A stretch of DNA of 64,000 nt. Origin: Pogostemon cablin (lineage: Eukaryota; Streptophyta; Magnoliopsida; Lamiales; Lamiaceae). Under the pieces are notes generated by a model. It ran no database searches and was not told where the DNA came from. It saw only the letters and a list, made by a program, of their open reading frames with translations. Of the stretch, positions 43,327 through 54,846 are shown piece after piece. The stretch's first letter is position 1. Each line of letters begins with the position of its first letter. The DNA lies in contig CM043013.1 in NCBI GenBank assembly GCA_023678885.1, positions 20,182,791 through 20,246,790 of the forward strand. Direction: 5' to 3'. The position numbers were made by a program, and so were the translations under genes.

Positions 43327-43660
43327 AACCCCCAAACTTGCACGTTGCTCGTCCCGAGGCAAAGAAATCAAAACCATAAGAGTAGGAGTAAATTTCACAA
43401 GTCCATCTAGTCAAGTACAATTCATTCCTACACATGCAATTCTATCAATTAAAGCAAGTATCACTTGCATCATATATTTCATTCATACAAAACATCACTC
43501 AATTATAATACACTTCGGAGTACTAAGTCATCTAGCTCACAAGATAAGTGTTTACTCTCGCTCTCAAGTATAAAAAATGTACACTTTTGGGTTAGTATAT
43601 ACGCTCATATCCAATTCATATTTCTGCGTAACCATAAGCTTGACAAGGGTCTCAAAAATC
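43327..43660 (-). other. Element C polypurine tract and 3' non-coding region
   Basis: The minus strand CAAGTTTGGGGGTT (43327-43340) adjoins the LTR. The rest aligns with 29569-29880 of element B and is non-coding. Confidence 0.65.
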
Positions 43661-43739
43661 AACCACTACAACAAAATAGCATTAGGACAACAAATATAAT
43701 CTGTTGTCTATTAGCTTATTTTAGGGAAAATGCTATGTA

Positions 43740-44110
43740 GTCAAAGCCCCTGTTGTCTTAGAGTCTATTTATGACAATACATTATATGTGTAGTCTTTGT
43801 GCATTTTTCTTAAAAAAGACGCTCAAAGACTACACATTTTTTTAAGCACAAAGAAAATACATTATATGTGTAGTCTTTATGCGTTTTTTCTTAAAAAAGA
43901 CGCACAAAGAAAATACAATATATGTGTTGTCTTTGTGCACCTTTTTTTAAAAAAAATTACGTACAAAGACAACAGATTATATATGTTGTCTTTGTGCGTC
44001 TTTTTAATAAACTCTTTGTTAAATGACAATAAATTATATGTGTAGTCTTTGTACAATTATATTGATAATTATTTTTTAACAACTGATTATATATGTTGTT
44101 TTATTTGGTT
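43740..44110. repeat. Subterminal repeats of the CACTA element
   Basis: Units such as TATGTGTAGTCTTTGTGC, and the reverse form GCACAAAGAC, recur several times in both orientations over 370 bases. Confidence 0.8.
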
Positions 44111-44806
44111 AAAATAACACATATGTGTTGTCAAATTTATTAATTTTTTATTGATTAATATATTTATTAACGTGTGGAATTGATAAAATTTTAAAAGAAT
44201 TAAATGCATTCTATTTGATTCACAATACACGACATTAATAACTATCTCAAATCTAAATATTGATAAAAGTCAAATACATCACATTAAGGAGTAAGGACAT
44301 AAAGCAAATCGTATTTGTTCAATAGAAGTACTCGAGAGTCAATACAATGGACCATATACTGAATGAACAAACAGTAGAAACCAACAAGCGTAGAGCTTTA
44401 AACAACACAAATGAATCCAGAAATTGAGGCCTTCAAAATCAACGTCCACCTGACCAACAACAACGAGTTAGCAAATTTACATAATATTAAAAATTCGATT
44501 AAAAAATTTACAATAAGCTTACTATAAGATACTATAACCAACTAAAATTTACAAGAAAACATTCACATTAACTTACGAAAATATTTGATCCATGCAAAAA
44601 GCAACAAAATTAAATAGCAACCAGTACAGAAACCAATAAAATCCAGAATTGATTCAAGCCACAACTAATTAACCATCTTTCTCTCCACACAATAGCAACA
44701 AAAGTGGACTCAAAGCAAATGCACTCAGGCTCAGAACTTCTAGATTACATTAATAACAAATCATTCAATTTTAGAACATTTTAAAGTATGCATAGTTAGG
44801 TTACCT

Positions 44807-45097
44807 TTAATCGATTATATAAAGCTGAAAGAATTCTTCCCACTCTTCTCGTACTTCATCAATATCATATTTAGAGTAGTTATCAATAGATGAAGACTAT
44901 GTTATACAAGAGATTATTTAATAATAAAAATAAAAAAGAAATCCAACTACAAAGAAAATGTAAATGTATAATAAAATTAATTACCAATGATTGAATCAAT
45001 TCCATGTCAACCTCTCCATCTATATTGATAATGTCTCTCATGTATCGCATGAAGAAGAAGCCACATTGTTTGGCATCAAGTTGCTTAGGAGTCTATT
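44807..45097 (-). pseudogene. Ulp1-like (C48) protease fragment in the CACTA element
   Basis: A minus-strand segment (44985-45086) encodes QLDAKQCGFFFMRYMRDI and ends at a donor-like ATTG|GTAA. A second segment (about 44807-44887) encodes YDIDEVREEWEEFFQLY and then a stop. Together they match the C-terminal part of Ulp1/SENP-type cysteine proteases often carried by plant CACTA and MULE elements. The QCG box holds the catalytic cysteine. The histidine and aspartate of the triad should lie upstream and I do not see them, so it is a fragment. Such enzymes cleave SUMO from proteins. Confidence 0.6.
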
Positions 45098-45219
45098 ATA
45101 TACATAAATGATAAATATCACCTAGAGAATAACATAAGGATGAGTATGGCAAAGAGCGATATACATGAGATTGAATACGGTGGGCTTCAAAATAAGTACT
45201 TCATACTCACCATAAGTTT

Positions 45220-45520
45220 CTTTCTTCATTCCAGTTTTGATATCATCACACCCCATTCATCAAAAGGAGAAAGGAAAGTACAATGATGTGAGAATATATG
45301 CAGATGATAAAAATAGAAACAAGGACAAGAATTAGTTCAGAAATCAGAAATGAAATAATATGAGTCAAGTTTATAACTGCTGATACCTGGAGAAGAATTT
45401 GTGACATTGTCCATCTGAACCCAAACATGACAACAACAGGCATAACAAATAAGAAACCCCAAAACTCAATCTCTGCCTCTTTTGCAACTGCATTACTTAT
45501 CAAAGAATCAAATATATATG
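45220..45520 (-). pseudogene. Captured translocator-like exon (TPT family)
   Basis: On the minus strand an exon ending at 45387 encodes AKEAEIEFWGFLFVM and, shortly after, GFRWTMSQILLQ, followed directly by a donor-like GTATCA. This closely resembles the plant triose-phosphate/sugar-phosphate translocator family (drug/metabolite transporter superfamily), where GFRWxMxQxLLQ precedes a KETYG-like word. Such a word is found at about 45219-45231, before GTGAGT. In the intact family this is a hydrophobic, membrane-spanning part of a Golgi/plastid transporter. Here it lies inside a CACTA element next to protease exons, so it is a captured fragment. Confidence 0.6.
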
Positions 45521-45727
45521 CAATTAAATGTAAAAAAATCAAATAAAAAAAACTTTTATGTCATGATTTCTTTTCACACAACACATCTACAAATTTTAAA
45601 TATTCTAGTTTTTTTAGAAAAAAACAATTTAAAGTTGCAGCTCTGATCTCTGTCCATAGGTCATGAATAAGGTAGACTACATATATAAAGCATGCGATAA
45701 CACATATTTCTTATATATGTAGTGAAC

Positions 45728-46700
45728 TTATAATCACTTTGTTACTAGGATCATAAAGGACTTGCTTTTGGGTTGTAATGTTGGCTCTTTCGTAAAGGTA
45801 GGAAAATATAGATAAAGTGACTAATTCACTAGTAGAGAATTACCTAGGAACTTTGCTTTTCATTAAACAACTTCTTCTCCATCGTATTCTCATGTTCTTT
45901 GCGATTCAACTTTTCCTTCTTAACATTGGCATCAACATCTTCTTTCTTCAAATTATAAAGGTACCAATTTCGGGCACTACCCTTCTAAGCAGTCGGGGTA
46001 CCAGTTTCAGGCACTATCCCTAAACAAGATTTAACCATACTTTTCTTTTCTTCATATCGCTCAACCAAAAATCTTTCTTCCTTTTCTTCAAATTCAAGCT
46101 AGCATTTATTCACCTCAACTCTCTACTAATGAATAGGGTATTCAACAAGACTCAAGTAAAGGATAAATAAGGCTTTTTATCAAGGCTTGCCAAAGAAAAA
46201 ACTTTTAAAGGCTCAACAGGGCTTCCAATGATTTAGTCAATATATGGGAAGGTAAAATTTAGCTAACTCAAATAAACAATAATGGCCTAAGATCATGTCC
46301 TAATAACTAATCAATCATAAGTCTCACACAAGACTCCACGCCAAGTTCTAGAATACGGCCATATGAACGATTCTTATAAGAATAAACTATCATACATGGA
46401 TGTAGCATGATTTCATAAGGCTCAAATTCTCACATGGGTAATAGATTCCTAAGCATTCCTCATAGCGTATAATCAAGATCAATTCCACAATATACTCCAT
46501 ATATTTATCAAGTTATACATGCTTCTCATCAACAAAATCAACACATGCAAAATACGAATAAAACATACTTAGCAAAGAACCCGGATTATCAATCAAAACA
46601 AGTATCACCAACCAATCCAACCTCAAGTCAATATATGTACATGCCAATCACACCACAAATACCCATTCTATAAAGAGAAAAAGAGAAGGGGGATGAGATG
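45728..46700 (-). other. Element C 3' non-coding region
   Basis: It aligns with 29920-30890 of element B. No coding region. The paired GGTACCA..TTC.GGCACTA repeats are at 45960-45983 and 45994-46020. Confidence 0.6.
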
Positions 46701-48742
46701 AAACCTCCGGAGCATCATCATCATCATCATCATCCCTGCGCCAATCATCGAAGTCTCTCTGTGGGTATCCAGAGCTTAATAGTTATCATTCAAATCCCTT
46801 AAATCTCTGATCCATCACCGCATAGTTGGCATGCAATGCATTATATCTTATATCGAGTACGGGATAGCTAGTGCTAAGCAAGCCCAGCTGGTGGTTTGTC
46901 TCTTTCTGATTGTTGTTCAGGTTAGCAAGATGCTCATTCATCAACCTAAACTGCTCCATATAATACTTATCAGGACCGCCCCAATGCTGTTGCGACTGCT
47001 GTGGTAGTGGCATCTCATGCTGCTGTGGCTGCTATGGTATATCTATCTTAGGATGCTGGCCCAAATCTCCTCGTCATGCATATCCTCTACGTGCTCTCCT
47101 TGCTGAGGAAGCTGATGTTGTGGCTGCTGCGCTTGGTCAACTATTCTTTGCAAATCATCAAACATATCTGCAGCGTACATCTGAGCCACATTCCTCCAAT
47201 CGCCTCTCCTCAAGCACGTAATGAAGATCGCCTCGTGTGCTATAGTGCTCATCAACAAGTTCCCATCATTATGGATCGCAGTCAATGCTCCCACATCATA
47301 AGGAAATATGAAAGAATAGGGATTTGAACCCCTAACAAACATCTAATCTTCGATCTGGTGCAAAGCAAACCCAGCCTCGACACACACACTAATCACAAGA
47401 TCCGGATCCTCTAAAATAGGTGTAATGCCCATGAAGTCCATGTGGTACGACTCAGCCACATGAGTAAGTAATCCTCCAATGTTCTCTCTCTGAAAAGTGG
47501 AACTCCTGAATCTGTAGAGTTGCTGAATCAAATACGACCCCACATTAAAATGAACTCTATTCAGCATGCACCAAAGAGCATACAACTCTCCCCTTGATAC
47601 ACAATTCCCCTCAGATCGGGGAAATGTGTTGCCTAAAACTCTATCCATTTATCAAATAATAGGATTCCAAATCAAAGGAGCACGAGCATCCTTTATCTTG
47701 AAATCCATGTCTTCACCAGAAATAGCTCTCCAGAAGTCATTCGGTCTAAAGTGCCCATTCTCATACCTCGAGATCCCCCTCGGAGTGCCTAACAGAATGT
47801 TGAAATCCTCCGCTGTTCAAGTTCTCTTCTCTCCTCCAAGCTGAAATGAACACTCGTATGGAAGAGAACTCAAACCTTTCTTAACCATAATTGAACACAA
47901 GACCTCCGCAATAACATGAAAGTAAGTTGGTTTCTTCATCTCCATGAATTGGGGATTCCAACTTGATCAAACATCCACATTATATCATCTCTGATATTCA
48001 TTGCAATCATAGCCCCATCATCCAGGTACTTCGTTCGAGAGATCTTATCAGACATAGCCCCCCATCGATCCTTGATCTCCTCCCAATTTTGTGGAAATTC
48101 CTAGGCAGCCTCTCTTTAAGTCGTATCTTCTTTATAACCTCGTCTTCATGAGGCTGCCTATCCTGTCTCTTCTTAGAGCAGACTTCGATCTTATTTCCTT
48201 TTCCTAAAAGAATAATATTTCAATACCAAAACATGTACAAGAAAAGCAAATCAATCCTAATTCAAAACCAACTATACATGCAACTTTACTCAAAACTTCA
48301 AGCTAAACATGTATAATCAATTCCAAATCATCATGCTCTTAATCTCTATGTGTTCATAAAGTATAACAACGAATCCACACATATGCCAATATAGTTTCAC
48401 TTCCAATTCAACTCTTGAACTAAAGTTTCAACTATTTCAACAACCACATCACTTCCTTAAGCATTCCTTTATTAAATTCAACTATTCAACCCAAAATTCT
48501 ACATGCGTCACTTCACAACTCAACTTACTCAATAATTTCACATAAACATCAAGGTCTAACAACAAATAAGCAATTAAAATTGGACCCATCACTTGTTCAT
48601 ATGAGATTTCACACAAAAATTCAAATTACACCATGAATCCATATAAAAACGAGTTCAATCAACTTATCCACTTAAAATCAAGAAATAGGACTTCAATCCT
48701 AGGGTAATAGAGTCAAGAGAACATACCTTTCGATCCAGCCAT
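46701..48742 (-). pseudogene. Element C ORF3, broken
   Basis: The same gene as ORF3 of element B: a 16-base first exon (48727-48742, MAGSK plus one base), a GTATGT...TTTTAG intron (48204-48726) and an exon 2 that opens GKGNKIEVCSKKRQ. Recognisable pieces are RGELYALWCMLNRVHFNVGSYLIQQL (47343-47648), GDWRNVAQMYAADMFDDLQ (47043-47342), a coiled-coil-like stretch (46786-47013) and an aspartate run near 46710-46730. Frameshifts and stops split exon 2 in at least four places. Confidence 0.75.
48204..48726 (-). other. Probable intron of element C ORF3
   Basis: Donor AAAG|GTATGT and acceptor TTCTTTTAG|GAAAAG. Length 523 bp against 515 bp in element B. Joining gives MAGSKGKGNK, in line with MAKSQGKGQV of element B. 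Confidence 0.65.
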
Positions 48743-48989
48743 GGCTTAGTATGAACAAAATATGAAAAATTCTAATATTGGAATGAAGAACCCTAGTTTT
48801 ACACTAAAACACTTCAAATTCGTGAGAATTCGAGTATGGGAAGGATGGAAAGTGGTTTAATCGGAGTAGAATGAAGCAAAATCAAAGTTTGGAAGAGAGG
48901 GTTTTTGGTTCGGAGAGGATTCGAGTGCGGGTGGTGTGTAGAATGTACGGAATGGGGGCAAAAATCCAATTAAAATGCCACTAACCTGT

Positions 48990-49260
48990 GCAGTTTGACT
49001 CCAACCAAGTGGTCGAACCACATCATCGTGGTCGAACCAGGTTTCTGGACAACTTCAGCACTATGATTCGACTCGAACCACTAGTCAAATCAGGAGGTTG
49101 TGGTCAAACCAGCCTGTAATAAATTTTCAGGTGGCTAGTTTGACTCGAACTCTTGTTTGAATCACACCCCTCTTGGTCGAATCGACCTGTAATAATTTCT
49201 TTGATCTTTGATTTGACTCAAACTACTTGGTTTGACCAGCTTCCCTGGTCGAACTGAGCT
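48990..49260 (-). repeat. Degenerate nine-base motif array upstream of element C ORF3
   Basis: Words such as GGTCGAACC, GGTCAAACC, GGTCGAATC and GATTCGACT occur in clusters with TTGACTC.AAC variants. The array lies about 250 bases upstream of the ORF3 first exon, as in element B. Confidence 0.7.
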
Positions 49261-49740
49261 TCTGATCCTTCAATGTCCATTATTCTTCGTCCCCTGTAAA
49301 CTTCAAGCTCGAAAACGATCATTGGGTACCAAAATAGAGCAAAACTTAGCTAGAGAACCATTTTTAAGACTCTATAATCAATGTATATATACTCCGCATA
49401 TGACTTAATAAATAAAATACCACTAAACATTAGGCAAATTGCAAAAAAATCAACACATCAAAATCAATTAAAGTTTTAATATACCGCAAAAAATCAACTC
49501 CCCTAACATACGTTACAAAGAAAAATTATACTCTTGGTACTACAATGAGGTAAGTACATAACACCCCCTCAAACTTAGTAAAAACTATAGTTGAAACTAA
49601 GTTTGAAAAGAGATGTAATTTCCGATAAGTAAGCACGTCAAATATAAAAATTTCTTACTCACACTAATGAAATAAAGCAATAAAACAGAAGGGAAAGCCC
49701 CCACAAGCGCTCTTGTTTAACTTCGGAGAGTCATGACGGT
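49261..49740 (-). other. Element C spacer between motif array and integrase
   Basis: AT-rich and non-coding, aligning with 33541-33999 of element B including the internal purine tract (near 49560-49580). Confidence 0.55.
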
Positions 49741-50863
49741 ACCACATCAATGCAAGGTATCCTTAAAGATGACGCAAGCATCATCCGGTGACCTATAGTT
49801 CTTTAATCAATGCCCATTCGCCGCTATGATATCTCTGTCTTTGTCCAGGATCTCAAAACTCCACCCTCCACTGGCCCTATGGATAGTGAACAGTCCCATC
49901 CATTTCGATTTTAATTTTCCTGCAAAGAGCTTCAAACGAGAGTTAAAGAGTAATACCTCATCACCTTGCTTGAATTCCTTGTAAGTGATCTTCGAATCAT
50001 GCTATTTCTTAATTCTTTCCTTGTAGATCACCGAATTCTTATAAGCTTGATTTCTGAACTCGTCTAGATGATTGATTTGAGTCAACCTCTACTCCTTTTG
50101 ATCCTTAAGACACAAGTTCAAACTTCTCAATACCCAAAAAGCCTTATGTTGAATCTCTACGGGCAAGTGGCATGGCTTTCCATAGATAATTTGATAAGGA
50201 GACATGTCTAGCACAGTTTTGTACGCAGTTCGAAACCCCACAAGACATCATCGAGCTTTATAGCCCAGTATTTCCTATTAGTTCAGACTACTTTCTCCAA
50301 AATTTACTTCACTTGACAGTTGGAGACTTCGGCTTGCCCATTAGCTTGAGGATGATAAGGTGTAGTGACCCTATGCTTAACACCATAATTCTTGAGCACT
50401 CTTTCAAGAAGCTTGTTGACGAAGTGGGAACCTCCATCACTTACAAGTGCTCTAGGAACTCCATAGCGGGCAAAGATATGTTTCTTCAAGAAAGACAACA
50501 CGGTTTTTGAATGATTCATGCAAGTAGGAATGACCTCTACCCACTTAGAAATATAATCCACTGCTAGAAGGATGTAGAGAAATCAATTCGATGGGGGAAA
50601 CGGCCCCATAAAATCGATTACCCATACATCGAAGATTTCAACAATAATGCTCGGCTAAAGTGGAATCTCATCTCTTCTACTTATGTTTCCCATCCTTTGA
50701 CATCTATCGCATGTCGCCACATAGGATTCACATTCTTTAAACAACGTAGGCCAATAAAGAGCAAATTAAAGTAACTTAGCTGTAGTCTTTTGGGCTCCAA
50801 AGTTCCCCCATTAGATTGTGCATGGCAAAAATCAAGAATACTCTCCATCTCCATATCGGGCAT
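49741..50863 (-). pseudogene. pol: Element C integrase, broken
   Basis: The best piece (50304-50561) has YISKWVEVIPT, LVSDGGSHFVNKL and HPQANGQAEVSNCQVK, with two of the catalytic acidic residues in place. The GPF/Y-like part follows at 49760-50000 with stops. Upstream, 50681-50860 holds a damaged HHCC region. The solo LTR insertion splits the domain from RNase H. Confidence 0.8.
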
Positions 50864-52012
50864 TGTTGCGCGTTTTCTCAACACACAATTAATCCCCAAG
50901 TATGAAGGATATCAATTGTAGTCTCGAAAGGTGATCAAGTGAATATCGAACCCAAGGGACGGCGTATTATTAATTTAATTATTATCTAAATTAATTAAGA
51001 CAAGGCAATAAGATTTGATGGATTTAATTAACAACTACTAAACAAATAATTAAAATAACAAATAAAATAAAGTACCACTCGAAGAATACGAAAGTGGATC
51101 AAGTAGGAGAATAGGTAGCTCTAGGATAATCCAGTTTTACTCATTAACTTCCCTTCCATGTGTTAATGTCCGACTCTGCCTTGTGGAATATGGACGCATA
51201 ACTAAACCATGCATATCTACTCTATAGACACAAGTAAACATGCGTGTAACACGTGTGAATAACCTCTGAGCAAGAGATATAATTTCACCCCCCTTTCTAG
51301 GTACTATCAGTATCAATTATTTCCCCTAGGATTGGTACTCTAACCCGATATGATCTCCCTTTATAGATACTATAAAATTATCCTCTTTATCCTACTTATT
51401 AACCCGAATTCAATTTAATTAATAAGTATTCATAAAAGATAGTTCTAATAAGACTTTGAAATCCCTTCACTTAGAATTATAACTTAAAACTCTGCTCAAC
51501 AATGAACGCACTCAACCAATAACCATGTTATGTATTCAGACTCTACACAACGATTATTGATGCACAAAACGACTATGAGTACGGATTAAAAAGGCAAAAT
51601 CTTATATAAAATTAACCACAAGTAGTGTTGCATGGAGTATACACATGGAAGTTCAATTAACTAGATAAAACCTTCACAACCCTAGTTCTACCAAAAAGGC
51701 TCTAGCCCATGATGTTGTAGGAAACACACATGGGTGTTGGATAGATCTTACCCGGATGTCCGGAAAATACAAGATAAATTAAAAAACAAATAAACCCTAG
51801 ATGTGGCGTTATCGCGTCCTTCTCGCTTTTGAATTCTCCTCTTAGTTCTCCCCTTGATTCCACAAATGAATCTTCAAAGTGATGGATGGATGGAGAAAAG
51901 GATGATGGTTGGGGGGTAATCCCCCCTTGTGGGGTGTTGTATGTTGTGGCCTCTCTTCTCCTCTCTTGTATTGTGTTGTGTTCCTCCTCTTTTTTTTTGG
52001 GCTATATAGACC

Positions 52013-52022
52013 TCCTTTTATA
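52013..52022 (-). promoter_or_regulatory. Probable TATA box of the solo LTR
   Basis: TATAAAAGGA on the minus strand in the same ATTACAAGTATAAAAGGAGG context as elements B and C. Confidence 0.6.
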
Positions 52023-52117
52023 CTTGTAATCATATCTCCTAGGCTTGGAATGGGCTTTTCAAGTGATCACACGCGTCTAGGCCTCGAAAATACGGATTTG
52101 GTAAGTTCTCGAAGCGC

Positions 52118-52290
52118 GGTTCGACCTCCCAAACAGGTCGAACCAACCCCTACAGGTCGAACCATGGTCGAACCACCCTTCTGGACGTCCCAGGTACATG
52201 GTTCGACCAGCCAACAGGTCAAACCAGCATGTCGTGGTCGAACCAGCATTTTTTCCATTGGGTTCGACCTCGGTTCGACCTCAAGCAGGT
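52118..52290 (-). repeat. Nine-base motif array in the solo LTR
   Basis: By eye about eight exact or one-base-off copies of GGTTCGACC/GGTCGAACC in 170 bases, upstream of the TATA box in element orientation. Confidence 0.75.
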
Positions 52291-52853
52291 CAAACCAATT
52301 TGCGCAGTCTCTCCGTTTCGCGTATAACTTTCACATCCGACCTCCGAATTGAGTGATTTTTGCGCTCACGCGATCCTCTCTTCCTGAGATTTCTATCCTT
52401 ATAAAGAAATCACAAAAACTCCAAGAATTGAATATGTAACAGGCCATGGAATGTAGTACTGCAATTCTGTTCGGCACAGCTCGCGCGGCGTCACCACTTT
52501 GCTCATAACTTCCACGTTCGGACTTCAATGATGGTGTTCTTTATGACAAATGACCCTCTCTTCAGTGGCTTTCCAACCATATATCACACTAACAGTTTCG
52601 AGCTCCACAACAGTACAGAATAATTATGAAAGTTGGATATGCGTTTTCAGCATTCTTGCATATATTGCACCTTTTCTCCAACTTTGCACTTTTCATCCTT
52701 TTTCCACCTAAAACACAATAAAATACCTCAAGTGCACATAATTCTTACCTATATCGAATATAAGACACTTGTGCTCATATAAGACTACAATATCAATCAA
52801 AAAAGTGTTAAATTGGATATTAAAACAAGCTTATTTTCACTTTCATCAGGCAT

Positions 52854-53467
52854 ACACCTATGGACAATAGAATCAGTACAAATCTTGTAGACGAACGGAT
52901 CATACCATATAAATGTCTCAACATCCATCTTAAACTTTGCAAAATGATACCTGTTGAGATCTCTTGGAATTTCTCCTACTGCTATGTAATTGACATAATC
53001 CGCATATTATGGATCCATTCCTTGAGCAGCGACTACACAAGCTCTCTCCGCTCCTTCAGCAAACACCGCCATAATCTTCTCATCAGGGAATATCTCCTCT
53101 ATGTATTCAAAAGAATCATCACAATACACCCTTATCTCCAACCTTGATAGGTGATCCGCCAACACGTTCTCTGTACCTTTCTTATCCTGGATCTCCATAT
53201 CAAACTCCTGCAAAAGAAAGACCCATCTAATGATCCTTGGCTTCGCTTCCTTCTTCTCCATCAAGTACCGAATCGCAGAATAATCCATGTGCATAATGGT
53301 CTTCATGCCAACCAAATACTGTCGAAACTTATTGAATGCATACACAACAGCTAGAAACTCCTTTTCAGTGACTGTGTAGTTCTTTTGTGCTGCATCGAAA
53401 GTCTTACTCGCATAGTAGATGGTGCAGAACTTCTTCTCTCTCATCTACCCAAGCACCAATCCAAGCG
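52854..53467 (-). pseudogene. pol: Element C RNase H
   Basis: An open piece (53007-53444) gives FCTIYYASKTFDAAQKNYTV, a TEKEFLAVVYAF stretch and ENVLADHLSRL, close to element B. The third catalytic position reads HMDYSAIRYL. The remainder (52860-53000) is the linker to the integrase finger. Copia-3 cuts it from RT at 53468; after removal the host reads GCTATC then ACTTGAATCACAC, as in element B. Confidence 0.85.
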
Positions 53468-53472
53468 CTATC

Positions 53473-54846
53473 TGTTGGTGATTGAAACTTTTGGTTAACA
53501 AGAATCATTAGGGTTCCATACGTTTCTACAGTGGTAGCAAGAAAACATGAAACGTATTATCGTTCACCAGGGTCTGTTGAAGGAGAAGGATTCTCGCCGT
53601 CAGCCTGCGCAGCCTCACCGTTTAGGGCATAACTCTCTCGTCTAATTTCCGATTAGATTGATCTATGCTCCAAAATGATCCTCTCTTCCGTGGCTTTCCA
53701 CCACTATATAACACGTCCAGTTTGGAATTCTACACGATTTTATAAAAAACGTGCAAGTTGACAGACAGAAACAGCAAACGACCTTCCAGTCTTCTATTGT
53801 ATTCCTAAGCCACATCTCGACGTTGTGTAGGCAACGATCTACGAGATGAACTCAATCTGTAGCCAATCTCTCTCTCACAGTTTTTATCGTATGAATTAAG
53901 ATATCCGGACTGCTGAGATTGGCTATTATGTAGGCTACAACAGGGACCAGGAGGAAAATTAGGGTTTGGGCCTCCCATTGGGCTTAAGCATCCAAGTTTA
54001 GCCCAAAACTTATACTTAAGTCCAATAATAATAAATCATTCCACTAAAGAAATATTATTGCACTGTCACCTAACCCTAATCCCAAATTACGTTTATGGGC
54101 TTCTTCTTATTATGAGCCCGCTAATCTCCCCGAGTTTAAGATTCAATACCCATTAATTAATTAAGTTACTGACAACTCCATTAATTAATATAGTTACCAA
54201 GAGTAGTACCACTCAACCTTATTATCATGCCAGAATAAATCCACCTGCAGGGTTTACATGATAATCATTATGAGCTCCTCAAGGGGACATCATCAACCAA
54301 TTCCGTTAGGACACGAATTCCTTCTACAATCAACAACACACCATAGAGACAACACCATCTCCTAACTTACCGAGCATATTGATTTAACAATTAAATCTCA
54401 CTCATTGATGAATTAAAGAAATAAATACTGGCTTACATGTCGAGGTTATTGTACAGGGATTAAGAGTACGAACATCCATAATAACAAAGATCAAGTTCTA
54501 TTATATTGTCAGTATAAACCGAACGATCTCAACAGCGGTCCTATTCAATACATATAAAGCGCACTAGTGCAATTTTATAGTCAAGATAGACTAATGTCAA
54601 ATCACACTACAACCATACAGATAGATAGTCTCCTTCATCTCGGTTATAAATATCTGTTTATACTTTATAAGGAGCCGATAATATGATCTTCCGTGTGACG
54701 CCGCACACCATATTATCTACAGTATAAAGTAAATGGATTTTTGCAACAATAAATAATTGCAAACGTTTGATCACATGATTCTCATTCCAAATATTGTCAA
54801 AATATTGTTCATACCAAAAGTAAGACTTTTAGTATACAATCCAACA
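53473..54846 (-). repeat. Copia-3 3' LTR
   Basis: It starts TGTTGGTGATTG and ends ATACAATCCAACA. It pairs with 60413-61770. The polypurine tract (minus strand AAGTGGAAGAT) follows at 54847-54860. Confidence 0.9.

Larger units (their letters stand above)
43664..45724 (-). mobile_element. Non-autonomous CACTA element carrying gene fragments
   Basis: The ends are CACTACAACAAAA at the left and ...TATATGTAGTG at the right, with the 3-bp duplication AAC at 43661-43663 and 45725-45727. Both are hallmarks of the CACTA (En/Spm) superfamily. The left subterminal region (43740-44110) has many copies of a TATGTGTTGTCTTTGTGCG-like unit in both orientations, the expected transposase-binding repeats. No transposase is present. 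The interior carries, on the minus strand, a translocator-like exon and a Ulp1-like protease segment. It is inserted in the 3' region of element C. Confidence 0.82.
50864..52848 (-). mobile_element. Solo LTR of a third Athila-like family
   Basis: This 1,985 bp sequence starts TGTTGCGCGTTTTCTCAAC and ends CACTTTCATCA, flanked by GGCAT at 50859-50863 and 52849-52853. It has no internal region. It is therefore the product of LTR-LTR recombination that removed the body. Its first kilobase follows the LTRs of B and C; the last 500 bases are its own. It has the shared TATA context and a nine-base motif array. Confidence 0.9.

Noticed and set aside
45246..45542. Intact small membrane protein gene of 98 codons
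   Set aside because: Only about 45 residues match the translocator family, and they end at a splice donor; the rest of the frame is intron translation.
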